This document shows, piece after piece, positions 43,790 through 52,711 of a stretch of 64,000 nucleotides of DNA. The DNA is from Streptomyces roseirectus. Its GTDB lineage: Bacteria; Actinomycetota; Actinomycetes; Streptomycetales; Streptomycetaceae. The stretch is from contig NZ_CP060828.1 of NCBI RefSeq assembly GCF_014489635.1, positions 1,736,001 through 1,800,000 of the forward strand. The letters run 5' to 3'. Below the pieces are notes generated by a model. The model worked only from the letters and a program-made list of their open reading frames with translations. It was not told the DNA's origin and ran no database searches. The position numbers were made by a program, and so were the translations under genes. Position 1 is the first letter of the stretch; every line of letters starts with the position of its first letter.

Positions 43790-44542
43790 CTACATCAGCC
43801 CCAGGTCCCGCAGCTCCTTGTGCAGATCCGCGCGCGGATTGTCCCCGGACGACGCCGGCGGCGCCCCCTTCGTCCCGCCTCCGTCGGTCACGGCGGGCGC
43901 GGACGGCGCTGCCGGCACCGGCGCGGCCCCGGCCGTCGGCGTCTTCGCCGCCCTCGGCGCCCGGTCGCGCAGCAGCCACGCCCCCAGCAGCCCGCCGACG
44001 AGCCCGCCGAGGTGCCCGAGCCAGCTCACCCCGGGTGTACCGGGCACGGCGACGGTGAGGAGATAGGCGAACGACGCGCCCATCACCACGCCGATGAGGC
44101 TGTCGACGAGGTGCCGGTCGAAGAGCCCGCGCACCACGACGTACCCGAAGTAACCGAAGATCAGCCCGCTCGCGCCGACGGTCGAGACCCGGTCGTCCTC
44201 GAAGAGCCAGACGGCCGCCCCGCTGACCAGCGCGACGAGCCCCGACAGCACCAGGAACTTGGCGACGCCCCGGTACGCGGCGAGGAAGCCGAAGACGAAC
44301 AGCGGACCCGAGTTGCTTTCCAGGTGGGCCCAGTTCCAGTGCAGGAAGGGCGCGGAGAGGAGGTGCGGCAGGGAGCCGGCGTCGCCGGAGACGATGCCGT
44401 ACTCGCGCGAAAGCCCGTAGTCGTCCGCGAAGTTGGCGAGCTGGACCGCCCAGACGACGGCCACGAACGCGAACATCACGAAGAACGCCTTGCGCGCCTC
44501 CGCGATCATCCGCTCGGCGTCGACCTGCTGTCTGGCGCTCAT
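43790..44542 (-). CDS. rhomboid family intramembrane serine protease
   Basis: 250 residues from the ATG at 44542 (MSARQQVDAERM), preceded by AGGGGAG. About six transmembrane segments; the catalytic Ser125 is in VGASGLIFG and His177 in WLGHLGG, the two-residue dyad. The C-terminal cytosolic tail (about 190-250) is Ala/Pro-rich. It cleaves membrane proteins within the bilayer; no substrate is indicated locally. A longer in-frame start at 44605 exists but lacks support. Confidence 0.93.
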   Translation of the reverse strand: MSARQQVDAERMIAEARKAFFVMFAFVAVVWAVQLANFADDYGLSREYGIVSGDAGSLPHLLSAPFLHWNWAHLESNSGPLFVFGFLAAYRGVAKFLVLSGLVALVSGAAVWLFEDDRVSTVGASGLIFGYFGYVVVRGLFDRHLVDSLIGVVMGASFAYLLTVAVPGTPGVSWLGHLGGLVGGLLGAWLLRDRAPRAAKTPTAGAAPVPAAPSAPAVTDGGGTKGAPPASSGDNPRADLHKELRDLGLM

Positions 44543-44618
44543 GCCCCGCTCCCCTGTTCGCACCGCTTTCGGCCACTGTACGCATGACCGGGACGTTTCC
44601 GACACCGGTGCCCGGACG

Positions 44619-46472
44619 CTACGCGGCGCCGCCCTTCCCCTCCCGTTCGTCCCGTTCGTCGTCGACGATCTCGGCGTCCACGACGCCCTCCTCCTCGGAC
44701 GCCCCGCCCGCCGGCGGCTCCTGGGCCCGCTCGTACATGGCCTGCCCCATCCGCTGGCTGACGGCGGACAGTTTCTCGACGCCGGCCCGCAACTCGGCGG
44801 TGTCCGGCTCCCCTTGGAGCAGCGTGCGCACCTCGCCGAGGGCGGCGTCCACCTCGGCCCTGGTGCCGGCGGGCACGCTCGCCTCGTTCTCGCGGACGAA
44901 CTTCTCGGTCTGGTGGACGAGTTGTTCGGCCTGGTTGCGGGTCTCGACGGCCTCGCGGCGCCTGCGGTCGTCGTCCGCGTACCGTTCGGCGTCGCGCATC
45001 ATGCGGTCGATGTCGTCCTTGGGCAGGGCGGAGCCGCCGGTGACGGTCATCTTCTGCTCGCGGCCGGTCGCGAGGTCCTTCGCGAAGACGTGCATGATCC
45101 CGTCGGCGTCGATGTCGAAGGCGACCTCGATCTGCGGGACACCGCGCGGGGCGGGCGGCAGTCCGGTGAGGTCGAAGACGCCGAGCTTCTTGTTGTAGGC
45201 GGCGATCTCGCGTTCGCCCTGGTAGACCTGGATGCCGACGGAGGGCTGGTTGTCGACGGCGGTGGTGAAGATCTCCGAACGCCGGGTGGGGATCGTGGTG
45301 TTGCGCTCGATGAGCTTCGTCATGATGCCGCCCTTGGTCTCGATGCCGAGGGACAGCGGGGTGACGTCGAGCAACAGGACGTCCTTCACGTCGCCGCGGA
45401 TGACGCCGGCCTGGAGCGAGGCGCCGAGGGCCACGACCTCGTCGGGGTTGACGCCCCGGTGCGGGTCCTTGCCGGTCAACTCCCGTACCAGGTCGGCGAC
45501 CACGGGCATGCGGGTGGAGCCGCCGACGAGGATGACGTGGTCGACGGCGGACAGTTGCACCTTGGCGTCCTTGACCGCCTGGTGGAAGGGGGTGCGGCAG
45601 CGGTCGAGCAAGTCGGCGGTCAGCTCCTGGAACTGAGCCCGCGTCAGTTTCTCGTCGAGGTGCATCGGGCCTTCGTCGGAGGCGGTGATGTAGGGCAGGT
45701 TGACGGTCGTCTCGGTCGACGACGACAGCTCGATCTTCGCCTTCTCGGCGGCCTCGCGCAGGCGTTGGAGCGCCATCCTGTCCTTGCCGAGGTCCACGCC
45801 GTACTGGCCCTTGAACCGCTTGACCAGATACTCGACGATCCGCTGGTCCCAGTCGTCGCCGCCGAGGTGCGTGTCGCCGTTGGTGGCCTTGACCTCGATG
45901 ACGCCGTCGCCGATCTCCAGGAGGGAGACGTCGAACGTGCCGCCGCCGAGGTCGAAGACGAGGACCGTCTGCTCCTCGCCCCGGTCGAGTCCGTACGCGA
46001 GGGCGGCGGCCGTCGGTTCGTTGATGATCCGCAGCACCTTCAGGCCCGCGATCTCCCCGGCCTCCTTGGTGGCCTGGCGCTGGGCATCGTCGAAGTAGGC
46101 GGGGACGGTGATGACGGCGTCGGTGACGTCCTCGCCGAGGTACGCCTCCGCGTCGCGCTTCAGCTTCTGGAGCACGCGGGCGGAGAGTTCCTGGGCGCGC
46201 AGCCGTGCCCCGTCGATCGAGCCCTGCTCGGGGAAGCGCCAACTCGCGTCGCCCATATGGCGTTTGACGGAGCGTGCGGTGCGGTCGACGTTCGTCACCG
46301 CCTGGCGTTTGGCGACCTCGCCGACCAGTACCTCACCGTTCTTGGCGAACGCCACGACCGACGGCGTCGTCCGCGCGCCCTCCGCGTTCGCGACGACTGT
46401 CGGCTCCCCTCCCTCCAGTACCGCCACCACCGAGTTCGTCGTCCCCAGATCGATCCCGACCGGCCGTCCCAT
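44619..46472 (-). CDS. dnaK: second Hsp70 chaperone DnaK
   Basis: 617 residues from the ATG at 46472 ([22 protein letters not shown]) after GGAAGGGG. Nucleotide-binding motifs: [46 protein letters not shown]. The substrate-binding domain follows (about 380-500). The C-terminus is short and acidic, ending EREGKGGAA. No grpE, dnaJ or hspR is adjacent, unlike the main dnaK operon of actinobacteria, so this is a paralogue. A HAIR-like repeat overlaps its promoter, implying HspR control and heat or envelope stress induction. Confidence 0.95.
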   Translation of the reverse strand: MGRPVGIDLGTTNSVVAVLEGGEPTVVANAEGARTTPSVVAFAKNGEVLVGEVAKRQAVTNVDRTARSVKRHMGDASWRFPEQGSIDGARLRAQELSARVLQKLKRDAEAYLGEDVTDAVITVPAYFDDAQRQATKEAGEIAGLKVLRIINEPTAAALAYGLDRGEEQTVLVFDLGGGTFDVSLLEIGDGVIEVKATNGDTHLGGDDWDQRIVEYLVKRFKGQYGVDLGKDRMALQRLREAAEKAKIELSSSTETTVNLPYITASDEGPMHLDEKLTRAQFQELTADLLDRCRTPFHQAVKDAKVQLSAVDHVILVGGSTRMPVVADLVRELTGKDPHRGVNPDEVVALGASLQAGVIRGDVKDVLLLDVTPLSLGIETKGGIMTKLIERNTTIPTRRSEIFTTAVDNQPSVGIQVYQGEREIAAYNKKLGVFDLTGLPPAPRGVPQIEVAFDIDADGIMHVFAKDLATGREQKMTVTGGSALPKDDIDRMMRDAERYADDDRRRREAVETRNQAEQLVHQTEKFVRENEASVPAGTRAEVDAALGEVRTLLQGEPDTAELRAGVEKLSAVSQRMGQAMYERAQEPPAGGASEEEGVVDAEIVDDERDEREGKGGAA

Positions 46473-46504
46473 CGCCGTCCCCTTCCGTCCGGGTGTGTAC
46501 GACT

Positions 46505-46537
46505 TCCAGCACAAAACTTGAGCGGGGGGTTGTCAAG
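46505..46537 (-). promoter_or_regulatory. dnaK promoter overlapped by a HAIR-like HspR operator
   Basis: Minus strand: -35 TTGACA (plus 46531-46536), a 17-bp spacer and a TGTGCT -10-like hexamer. On the plus strand CTTGAGC-N7-TGTCAAG at 46517-46537 has the 7-7-7 layout of the HAIR consensus CTTGAGT-N7-ACTCAAG and matches 11 of its 14 defined bases. HspR binding would block the promoter until stress. Confidence 0.65.
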
Positions 46538-46557
46538 GGGGCGTGTGGGGAACGGCA

Positions 46558-46590
46558 ACGCGCGGGCCCCCTCCAGGGGAACCCGCGCGT
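46558..46590 (-). terminator. terminator of the OsmC gene
   Basis: ACGCGCGGG at 46558-46566 pairs with CCCGCGCGT at 46582-46590, with further GC pairs in the loop, 25-57 bp after the OsmC stop and before the dnaK promoter. Confidence 0.65.
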
Positions 46591-46614
46591 CGGTGGGCGT
46601 CAGCCGGTCGCGTC

Positions 46615-47040
46615 TCAGACGGACTCGACCGTCAGCGTGATCTCCGTGCCCGCGAGCGCCTGGCTCACCGGGCAGTTCTTCTTGGCGTCCTCGGCGGCCG
46701 CGGCGAAGCCGTCCGCGTCGAGGCCGGGGACCTCACCGCGGACGGTGAGGTGGATGCCGGTGATGCCGGTGCCGGGCTGGAAGGTGACGTCCGCCTTGGT
46801 CTCCAGGCGGGTGGGCGGGGTGCCGGCGCCGGTCAGGCCGTGCGAGAGGGCCATGGAGAAGCAGCTGGAGTGGGCGGCGGCGATCAGCTCCTCGGGGCTG
46901 GTCTTCCCGTTCGCCGCCTCGGCGCGCGACGGCCACGACACGGCCTGCTCGCCGATGCCGGAGGAGTCGAACGAGACGGTCCCGTTCCCCTCGACCAGGT
47001 TGCCTTCCCAGACGGTGTGTGCGGTGCGCGTGGTGGCCAC
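46615..47040 (-). CDS. OsmC family peroxidase
   Basis: 141 residues. Catalytic cysteines of the OsmC/Ohr family lie in SSCFSMALSHGLT (Cys near 56) and KKNCPVSQAL (Cys near 124), the expected pair about 68 residues apart. GKTSPEELIAAAHSSC is the OsmC signature. It reduces organic hydroperoxides with thiol reductants. AAGGAAC precedes the ATG. It has its own terminator before the dnaK promoter. OsmC rather than Ohr by motif spacing. Confidence 0.92.
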   Translation of the reverse strand: MATTRTAHTVWEGNLVEGNGTVSFDSSGIGEQAVSWPSRAEAANGKTSPEELIAAAHSSCFSMALSHGLTGAGTPPTRLETKADVTFQPGTGITGIHLTVRGEVPGLDADGFAAAAEDAKKNCPVSQALAGTEITLTVESV

Positions 47041-47111
47041 GGCTGTTCCTTTCGCTGTCGCGTCGGTCCCGGTTCCGGGTATCCGTGCCCCCTATCCGAT
47101 CACACTCCCTG

Positions 47112-48908
47112 TCAGCGCACGTGAAAGACCGGCCCCCGGGGCGTGAACGGCAGCCTTCGCCCCTGCGGCACCAGATACGCGTGCTCGCGCCGCACCCGCA
47201 GCACGTCGCACCACCCGTCGGTGATGACGAGCACCGGCGCCCCCGCCGGAAAGTCCGCCGCGCGCAGCAACAGGTCGACGCCCGGCTGGAGTTGGGTCCC
47301 CCCACGCCCGCGCACCCGTACCCTCCCGGCGATCTCGGTCACCGGCAGGTAGCCGGCGTCGTAGGGCGCGGCGTCGCAGAACACGACGCGCGCGGCGGGG
47401 ACGTCCCGCGCCTCGGCGTACGAGGCGATGGCGCCCAGCGCCTTGCCGAGCAGCGTGCGGTCCATGGAGCCGGAGGTGTCGAGGACGACGCCGAAGGTGC
47501 ACCGCTCGGCCTCCTCGGGCGGGAAGTACCGTCCGGCGCGCGGGATGTCGGGGGTGGCCGCCTGCCGCCGGGAGGGACGGGCGTACGTCCGCAGGGGTTC
47601 GGGGCGCGGCACGAACTCGTCGAACCAGCGCGCGAGTCGCGCGTCCCACGGCAGCGGCGGATGGCTGAGCGCGCGGATCTCCTCGACCAGCCCGGCGGGC
47701 AGGAGGCCGCGTTCCTGGCGCTCGTGCAGGTCGAAGCCCTGGCACAGGCCGCGCCGGTAGAACTCGTCGAGGTCGACGTGGTCGGCGGGCGGGCCGAGCG
47801 GGGCGCCGAGCATGTCGCCGAGCCCCTTGCCGCGCAGGGTGGCGAGCCGCCGCATGCGGCGCAGGTCGCCGGCGATCCGGTCGTACACCTCCTCGGCGGA
47901 CAGCCCCGTCAACTCCGGGTCGTACAGCAGCCCTTCGGGCATGACGCCGACGTTCATCTCACGCAGCCAGGCGTTGACGACGTAGTCGCAGGCGACGTTG
48001 AAGAGGTAGGGGTCGCGGGGTCCGCGGCGGTCGCCGTGGCGCAGGGCGGCGTGCAGCATCTCGTGGGCGAGGACGAACCGCCATTCCTCGTCGTCCAGTT
48101 GGACCATCGGGTTGACGTAGATCTCGCCCGCCTCGGCGTTCACGGCGGCGACGGAGATGCCGTGGGCGCGGGCGAGTTCGGCGTCGGCGACGAGGGTGAT
48201 GCCGGCCGCGATGCCGCCGAGGAGGGGATAGGCGGAGATGAACCAGCTCAGCGCGCGCTGCCAGGGCCGCAGGGGCTCCTTCTCGCCGGTGAGGGTGTCG
48301 CGCCGGCCGCCCGCGACGTCCATGGCGGCGCTCATGGTGCGGGTCAGGGCGTGCGCGAACTCCGGCTGCCAGTCCGGGGGTTGCTGCTGGTCGTGGGACC
48401 AGGTGAGAAGCAGTTGGTCGGGTTCACCGCCCGCGGTGCCGCAGCGCTCGTAGGCGAGGGGGATCCCGTCGCGCCGCCAGCGGGCGGCGAGCCGGTCCTC
48501 GTCGCCGTCGGGGTAACCGGCCGGGAGGTCGTCGGGGGCGCGGCCGACGGGGAAGGTGAGCAGGAAGCGGTTGACGACGGCGCAGCGGGCGGCGAGGTCG
48601 GCGCGGTCGGGCTGGACGCGTTCGCCGCGCGCGGCGGGGACGTGGCCGAAGCCGAGGTGGAGGGCGGCGTGGGCCAACGCCCAGGCCCACTCGGCGGGTT
48701 CGGCGAGCCGGTCGGGGTGGGCGTGCGCGACGCCGTCGGACTCGACGACCAACAGGCCCTCGCGGGGCGCGAGTCGGCAGTCCTCGTGCCGGCAGGCCGT
48801 CAACGGGACGGAGTTCAGGGCCGGGTTGGCCCGCATCAGCCGCATGCCCTCGATGAACGCCTCGCCCGCGACGTCCCGCTTCTTCTTCTGCCGGCTCCCC
48901 CGGCTCAC
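47112..48908 (-). CDS. DUF2201-type metallopeptidase-like and VWA domain protein
   Basis: 598 residues. A central metallopeptidase-like domain has the zinc motif HEMLH (282-286) within FVLAHEMLHAALRHGD. An N-terminal copy lacks the Glu (HAALH at 80-84 within WALAHAALHLGFGH), suggesting an internal duplication. The C-terminal VWA-like domain has the MIDAS motif DTSGSMD (477-483) and TDGWCD near the end. It overlaps the MoxR-like ATPase stop by ATGA (48905-48908), so the pair is stoichiometrically coupled. Such pairs are proposed to act like MoxR-VWA chaperone/insertase or conflict modules; the substrate is unknown. Confidence 0.85.
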   Translation of the reverse strand: MSRGSRQKKKRDVAGEAFIEGMRLMRANPALNSVPLTACRHEDCRLAPREGLLVVESDGVAHAHPDRLAEPAEWAWALAHAALHLGFGHVPAARGERVQPDRADLAARCAVVNRFLLTFPVGRAPDDLPAGYPDGDEDRLAARWRRDGIPLAYERCGTAGGEPDQLLLTWSHDQQQPPDWQPEFAHALTRTMSAAMDVAGGRRDTLTGEKEPLRPWQRALSWFISAYPLLGGIAAGITLVADAELARAHGISVAAVNAEAGEIYVNPMVQLDDEEWRFVLAHEMLHAALRHGDRRGPRDPYLFNVACDYVVNAWLREMNVGVMPEGLLYDPELTGLSAEEVYDRIAGDLRRMRRLATLRGKGLGDMLGAPLGPPADHVDLDEFYRRGLCQGFDLHERQERGLLPAGLVEEIRALSHPPLPWDARLARWFDEFVPRPEPLRTYARPSRRQAATPDIPRAGRYFPPEEAERCTFGVVLDTSGSMDRTLLGKALGAIASYAEARDVPAARVVFCDAAPYDAGYLPVTEIAGRVRVRGRGGTQLQPGVDLLLRAADFPAGAPVLVITDGWCDVLRVRREHAYLVPQGRRLPFTPRGPVFHVR

Positions 48909-49966
48909 TTGCGCGCCTCCACCAGGCGCGGCATGTCGCGGGCCGCCTCGACGAGGAACCAGGACGGCAGGACGGGGTTGCCGTCGGCGTCGGAGGCGAT
49001 GACCTCCTGGGCGATCTCCACGGAGATCTCGGCGAGTTGGACGAGCAGCGCCTTCGCGCGGTACGCGGTCTGGCGGCCGTTCGCGGACACGTGCTCCTTG
49101 CTCGCGGGGAGTTCCTTGACCAGGCGTTCGCGGAACGACTCGGCGAGGTAGTACAGCAGGTCGCGGTCCTCGACGCGGTGCGGCCAGCGGGCGTCACCGC
49201 GCAGCACGGCCTCGATGCCGAAGCGGCTGCGCACGATCTTGACGTACCCGCAGAACGCGGTCGCGTGCGTGGGGGTGAGCGTGCCGTGGGCGAGGATCTT
49301 CAGGGTCTCCTCGTCGAGGCCCTGGCCGAAGGAGTGCAGGGCGTCGGAGAGCATGTGCCAGGAGCGGGGCGTGGAGAACGGCTCCTCGGTCTTCGGCGGC
49401 TTCGACCACAGGTGGTCGGGGCGGTCGGTGAGGTGGTCGACGATCCACGGGTGGATGCCGGCGCCCGCCGCCCACGCCAGCCAGTCCTTCGGGGACGCCT
49501 CCAGGTGGATGTGCGCGAGCCGGTTGACCAGCGCGGACGCGATCGGGCGGGCGAGCGCGTTGTCGGTGGCGCGGTTGCCGGCGCCGATGACGATCGAGCC
49601 CTCGGGGAGTTCGTAGTTGCCGATGCGGCGGTCCAGGATCAGCGAGTAGAACGCCTTCTGCACGTCGGGCGTGGCCGCGTTCAGCTCGTCCAGGAACAGG
49701 CAGTACGGCTCGTCGCGCGCGATCGTCTCCGGCGGGCAGAACACCGAACGGCCGTCCCTGATCTGCGGCACCCCGATCAGGTCCTCCGGCGCGAGCTGCG
49801 TCCCGAGCAGACTCACACACTCCAGGCCCAGCGAGTCGGCGAACTCCCTCACCAGGGAGGACTTTCCGATCCCTGGCGCGCCCCACACGAACACCGGCCG
49901 CACGGTGGCGAGGCCGAGGAGGAGTTCCGGGAGGCGGGCGGGGGTGACGGTGACGGCTGCCTGCAC
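48905..49966 (-). CDS. MoxR-like AAA ATPase
   Basis: 353 residues from GTG, with AAGGAG 8 bp upstream. Walker A WGAPGIGKSS (28-37), Walker B CLFLDELNAA (89-98), a sensor-1 type GAGNRATDN (about 129-137) and an arginine-bearing STPRSWHMLSDAL. MoxR ATPases remodel partner proteins, typically together with a VWA-domain protein that uses its MIDAS site. The ATGA overlap with the DUF2201/VWA gene gives the expected partner. It is the first gene of the two-gene unit. Confidence 0.93.
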   Translation of the reverse strand: MQAAVTVTPARLPELLLGLATVRPVFVWGAPGIGKSSLVREFADSLGLECVSLLGTQLAPEDLIGVPQIRDGRSVFCPPETIARDEPYCLFLDELNAATPDVQKAFYSLILDRRIGNYELPEGSIVIGAGNRATDNALARPIASALVNRLAHIHLEASPKDWLAWAAGAGIHPWIVDHLTDRPDHLWSKPPKTEEPFSTPRSWHMLSDALHSFGQGLDEETLKILAHGTLTPTHATAFCGYVKIVRSRFGIEAVLRGDARWPHRVEDRDLLYYLAESFRERLVKELPASKEHVSANGRQTAYRAKALLVQLAEISVEIAQEVIASDADGNPVLPSWFLVEAARDMPRLVEARK

Positions 49967-50097
49967 GAGGCGGGCTCCTTGGGGATCGACGAGGCTCCGG
50001 GCGGATTCACGGGGCCTCGGACAGTGTGGGCGGGCGGGGCGGGGGCGCGCAGCCGATTTTCCGACGGTACGACCGCCGTGCCGGTATGCCCCGTCCC

Positions 50098-52167
50098 CTA
50101 CGCCGCCTGCCGGTCCTCGTCCGGGTCCTCCACCGGCACCTGCGGCCCGTTCGCCTCGGTGAGCCAGCGGCGCAGGACCTGGTGGACGTGTTCCGCGCCG
50201 ACCAGGTCCTCGCCGTCGCCGACCGGCTCGGACAGCGCGCGGGGGGAGAGGAGGAACGGTTTGCCCTGGGCGCCGCCGAGGCCGCCGTGGGAGCCGATCT
50301 GCTCCTCGAAGGCGAGGACTTCGCCGTCGTCCGGGTCGTGGAAGGAGTTGACCATGACGTCGGCGGTGTGCGGGAAGCCGTGCGTGCGGCGGACGGCGTC
50401 GGCGGCGCCGGGCCCGAAGGGGGCGAGGGGGCCCTTGCCGTCCTCCAGGTCGGCGACCGGGATCTGCGCGCCGTACGCGCCGAGGACGACCCCGCCGTGC
50501 TCGGCGCTGGCGACCAGGAGGAAGCCGATGCCGGGGTGGTTGGCGAGGGTCGTCAGGAGGGCGGGGTGGCGGGCGTCGATCTCCTCCTTGGTCATGCGGT
50601 GCGGGACGTCCGGGAAGGAGATCAGGCCGAGGTTCCCCGACGCGAGGACGATCGGCTCGGAGCGCCTGGAGGGCCGGTGCCGTTCACCGCGCTCCTCGAC
50701 GGGCCGACGCAGTGCCGCGCGGACGGCGGCGCGCGCCTCCGCGCCGCTGTGGGTGCGCTCGGCGCGGCGCGGCACGGGCAGTCCGCAGCCGGCCCTCACG
50801 AGGTCGCCGAGGGTGAGTCCGTAGCGGGCGTGGAAGGTCTCGCCGGGGCTCTGGCCGTGGTCGGACAGGACGACGATCCGGTACGGGCGCGGCGCGTGCT
50901 CGGCGACCTTCTCGACGAGCGCGAGGGAGCGGTCGAGGCGGGCGAGGACCTTCTCGGCGTCGCGGCTGAGCGGCCCGGAGTGGTGGGCGACCTCGTCGTA
51001 GGCGACGAGGTCGGCGTACACGGACGTGCGCCCGGCGAGCATGTCGCCCATGACGGCGGCCACGACGACGTCCCGTTCGACGACCGTCGCGAACGCGCGC
51101 ACCATCGGGTACAGGCCGCCCCGGCTCACGCGCGGGCGTTTGCGGCGGACCCGCGCGCGGGTGGACTGGCCGATCTCGCGGCCGACCTCGGCGACGAACG
51201 ACAGCACGGTGCGCACCGCGTTGGCGGGGTCGGAGAAGTAGGCGAAGTAGCCCGCGCGGGAGCGGTTCTCGCGCCTGCGGCGGGCGGCGACGGACAACAC
51301 GAGGGCCTGTTCGTCGGCGCCGCCGCCGAAGAGGTTGCCGCGGCTCGCGCCGTCGGCGGACAGCAGGCCGCTGTCGCGGGTGCGCTCGACCGCGCGGCGC
51401 TGGAGTTCGGCGGCGCTGGTGGGCCGGTTGCAGACCATGACCTCCCGGGTGTCCTTCTCGTACCAGCGGAAGGCGGGGATGTCGTGGTTGGAGCCGTGCA
51501 GGATGCCGAGCTGGCTGGCGCCGGTCTGGCTGGACCAGTCGGTGCGCCAGGGGGTGAGGCGGTGTGTGCCGGTGTCGCCGTCGAGCCAGCGGGCGACGGT
51601 CGGCATGAGGCCCGTGTGGGCGGCGGTGTGCAGCAGGTCGTGGCCGACGCCGTCGAACTGGAGGAAGACCGTCCCGGGCGTCTGGGGGCTCGCGGGGCCG
51701 CTGCCTCGCCTGCGGTCGGCGAGGCGGTAGAGGCGGCGCCGGTAGGCGTCGTCGTCGCGGACGGCGAGCGCGCCGCCGGTCGCGGAGGCGACGGCGGACA
51801 TGACGGCGGCGACGATCACGGCCGTCTCGGGGGCGGCGGCGCCCTGTCCCGAGGGGTTGACGCGCAGCGCGACGAGCAGCAGCGAGCCGTTGAGCGCGAA
51901 CACCAGCAGGCCGAGGACGAGCGCGGGCACGAGCAGCAGCAGGCGCACGAGGACGGGCCACACCAGGGCCGACAGGACGCCGAACACGCCCGCTCCGGCG
52001 CCGGCGGTGACGGCGATGCGGGTGGCGCTCTCGCCGTCGTTCGAGGTGAGCCGGAAGTCGGGCAGGATGCCGGCGAGGACGAGCATCGTGAGTGTGGACG
52101 CCGCCCATACCGTGCTGCTGCGCCCGATCTGACTGGCGATCCGCCGCCAACGCCCACCGCTCTTCAC
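50098..52167 (-). CDS. membrane protein with phage-holin-like domain and alkaline-phosphatase/phosphodiesterase domain
   Basis: 689 residues from GTG. Four hydrophobic segments in about 20-140 (holin-like 4TM region: AASTLTMLVLAGILPDFRL, FGVLSALVWPVLVRLLLLVPALVLGLLVFALNG) precede a large nucleotide pyrophosphatase/phosphodiesterase-type domain from about residue 165: FLQFDGVGHDLLHTA, ASQLGILHGSNHDIPAF, DLVAYDEVAHHSGP, IVVLSDHGQSPGETFHARYG, and GSHGGLGGAQGKPFLL. Metal-site Asp/His residues are present. Extracytoplasmic orientation of the enzyme is likely. The substrate (lipid, nucleotide or cell-wall phosphodiester) is unknown. GGTGGAG precedes the start. Confidence 0.82.
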   Translation of the reverse strand: MKSGGRWRRIASQIGRSSTVWAASTLTMLVLAGILPDFRLTSNDGESATRIAVTAGAGAGVFGVLSALVWPVLVRLLLLVPALVLGLLVFALNGSLLLVALRVNPSGQGAAAPETAVIVAAVMSAVASATGGALAVRDDDAYRRRLYRLADRRRGSGPASPQTPGTVFLQFDGVGHDLLHTAAHTGLMPTVARWLDGDTGTHRLTPWRTDWSSQTGASQLGILHGSNHDIPAFRWYEKDTREVMVCNRPTSAAELQRRAVERTRDSGLLSADGASRGNLFGGGADEQALVLSVAARRRRENRSRAGYFAYFSDPANAVRTVLSFVAEVGREIGQSTRARVRRKRPRVSRGGLYPMVRAFATVVERDVVVAAVMGDMLAGRTSVYADLVAYDEVAHHSGPLSRDAEKVLARLDRSLALVEKVAEHAPRPYRIVVLSDHGQSPGETFHARYGLTLGDLVRAGCGLPVPRRAERTHSGAEARAAVRAALRRPVEERGERHRPSRRSEPIVLASGNLGLISFPDVPHRMTKEEIDARHPALLTTLANHPGIGFLLVASAEHGGVVLGAYGAQIPVADLEDGKGPLAPFGPGAADAVRRTHGFPHTADVMVNSFHDPDDGEVLAFEEQIGSHGGLGGAQGKPFLLSPRALSEPVGDGEDLVGAEHVHQVLRRWLTEANGPQVPVEDPDEDRQAA

Positions 52168-52226
52168 GGCTCCACCCTGTCACACGCCACTGACAACGCC
52201 CCGCCGCTCACGACCGGGGACGGCCC

Positions 52227-52628
52227 TCAGCGGCCGTCGTAGCCGGCGGTCGGCATGGAGAGCCTGCGGTGGACGCGGGCCTTCATCTGGGCGTCGTAGG
52301 CCGGTTCCGCGCCGCCGACGGTCTCCACCCGCACCCCGCGCCGCGCGCACTCGGCGGTGAACTCCTCGACGGACGACAGGGCGCTCTCCAGCACGCGCGT
52401 GCTGGGCGCGACGAACAGGTCGGCCCCGGGGCGCACCCCGTCCCACAGGACGCAGTGGTCGGCGCGCAGTCCGCTGACGACGAGTTCGCGCACGACGGTG
52501 AGGCCGCGCTCCTCGGCCCAGCGGGCGCAGATGGCGTGCTGGGTGCGGGAGTCCACCAGGAAGGGGTCGTCGTCGAGTTCCTGAAGCGGCGTCAGACTCG
52601 CGATCGCCGTGACGCGCACCGGTCCCAT
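52227..52628 (-). CDS. small protein resembling a serine-recombinase N-terminal domain without catalytic serine
   Basis: 133 residues. The layout (VRVTAIASLTP, then SRTQHAICARWAEERGLTVVRELVVSG, and VEEFTAECARRGVRVETV) follows the resolvase fold pattern of TRVSTDEQ, SIEAQ, GWEVV and ELxxRGV blocks. The YARVS serine is replaced and no DNA-binding domain follows, so recombinase activity is not expected. It ends in a conserved-looking YDAQMKARVHRRLSMPTAGYDGR. GGAGGTGAGGG precedes the ATG. This is a structural inference only; it may simply be a conserved hypothetical protein. Confidence 0.5.
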   Translation of the reverse strand: MGPVRVTAIASLTPLQELDDDPFLVDSRTQHAICARWAEERGLTVVRELVVSGLRADHCVLWDGVRPGADLFVAPSTRVLESALSSVEEFTAECARRGVRVETVGGAEPAYDAQMKARVHRRLSMPTAGYDGR

Positions 52629-52711
52629 GGCGCCCCCTCACCTCCGGGTTTCGCCGCCGACCCTACTCCTGCCCGTAGGCTTCGGGGGAGTCGCGCGAAG
52701 GAGGCAAAGGG

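Noticed and set aside
44619..46472. Main dnaK operon
   Set aside because: No grpE, dnaJ or hspR follows; the flanking genes are OsmC and rhomboid.
50098..52167. EboF-type phosphatase belonging to the ebo cluster
   Set aside because: It is about 47 kb from the ebo genes and carries a holin-like membrane domain, so it is a different phosphodiesterase family member.
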